A stretch of DNA of 32,339 nucleotides from Oscillospiraceae bacterium (lineage in GTDB: Bacteria > Bacillota > Clostridia > Oscillospirales > Oscillospiraceae): assembly GCA_009787625.1 (NCBI GenBank), contig WQSX01000017.1:1-32339 (forward strand), written 5' to 3'. The notes beneath the pieces are model-generated. The model was given only the letters and a program-made list of their open reading frames with translations. It made no database searches and was not told where the DNA came from. Of this stretch, positions 32,113-32,339 are shown piece by piece. A program made the translations under genes and the position numbers. Positions within the stretch are counted from its first letter, which is position 1. Every line of letters starts with the position of its first letter.

Positions 32113-32339
32113 ATGCAAATAGCATTGTCTGATTTAAAAATTAATGTGGGTAAGTATGTTGAATTAGCCGAAACGATGGACGTAGTAATTACAAAATATG
32201 GGAAACCGACCGCTAAGATTATCCGCTATGATAAAGAGCCGTGGTATATGAAAAATTTGCCTGAGAATATCACATCAGTTGAGAGCCTCTTTGGAACAAT
32301 TCCAAGCGATATTGACCTTGATGATATTAGATTGGAGCG
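32113..32339 (+). CDS. Phd/YefM family type II antitoxin, 5' part (runs off the window)
   Basis: An open frame from the ATG at 32113 reads to the window end (75 codons). It begins MQIALSDLKINVGKYVELAE, then VVITKYGKPTAKIIRYDKEP, the typical Phd/YefM fold with the short ITKYGKP turn and the conserved alanine-lysine. The C-terminal part, DLDDIRLE, matches a toxin-neutralising tail. The family binds the operator and neutralises a partner toxin, usually encoded just downstream, which would lie outside this window. AAAGG lies 10 bases before the start. Confidence 0.8.
   Translation, partial: MQIALSDLKINVGKYVELAETMDVVITKYGKPTAKIIRYDKEPWYMKNLPENITSVESLFGTIPSDIDLDDIRLE

Overview
The window reads as a chromosomal segment from an anaerobic, low-to-moderate GC Firmicute of the class Clostridia. 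This rests on the conserved yqhY-nusB-xseA-xseB-ispA order, sigmaA-type promoters (TTGACA/TATAAT), strong AAAGG(AGG) ribosome binding sites and many clostridial protein families. No rRNA, tRNA, CRISPR array or insertion-sequence transposase was seen. The left edge may hold the 3' part of a 6S-like RNA.

Layout. 325-3506 (minus): housekeeping operon yqhY/Asp23-nusB-xseA-xseB-ispA, lacking the folD found between nusB and xseA in Bacillus. 3620-4576 (minus): PfkB sugar kinase. 4772-5944 (plus): SppA-type membrane protease, convergent with a DUF2284 cysteine-rich protein (5945-6487, minus). 6775-9127 (plus): a PacL-like small membrane protein followed by a CtpC-like P1B-type metal ATPase. 9144-13130 (minus): a 1328-residue hybrid histidine kinase whose extracytoplasmic sensor module is duplicated.

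13311-32030 is a large divergent L-rhamnose locus. Leftward from about 19410 run the ABC ATPase, two permeases, a sugar-binding lipoprotein and rhaA. Rightward run an AraC-family regulator, rhaB, a bifunctional rhamnulose-1-phosphate aldolase/lactaldehyde dehydrogenase (rhaEW), a PHP-domain protein, a SorE-like zinc dehydrogenase and then a whole 2-oxo acid dehydrogenase complex (E2, E3, fused E1 alpha-beta). The core pathway is import, isomerisation (RhaA), phosphorylation (RhaB), then cleavage to DHAP and L-lactaldehyde with oxidation to lactate (RhaEW). What the PHP protein, the SorE-like enzyme and the oxo-acid dehydrogenase add is not known; their position on the same strand suggests shared expression. 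The right edge holds the start of a Phd/YefM-type antitoxin gene behind its own promoter.

The most unusual feature is a set of short palindromic (REP/MITE-like) repeats concentrated in the oxo-acid dehydrogenase genes. One family lies next to nusB, in the SorE-E2 gap and inside the E2 coding sequence, where it has been duplicated to make the inter-domain linker. A different palindrome lies in frame inside the E3 gene. A 96-bp inverted repeat with mutually exclusive hairpins separates E2 and E3. Many genes also share an AAAGG-N12-14-start leader, four of them with a common ATGGTCATT-type spacer.
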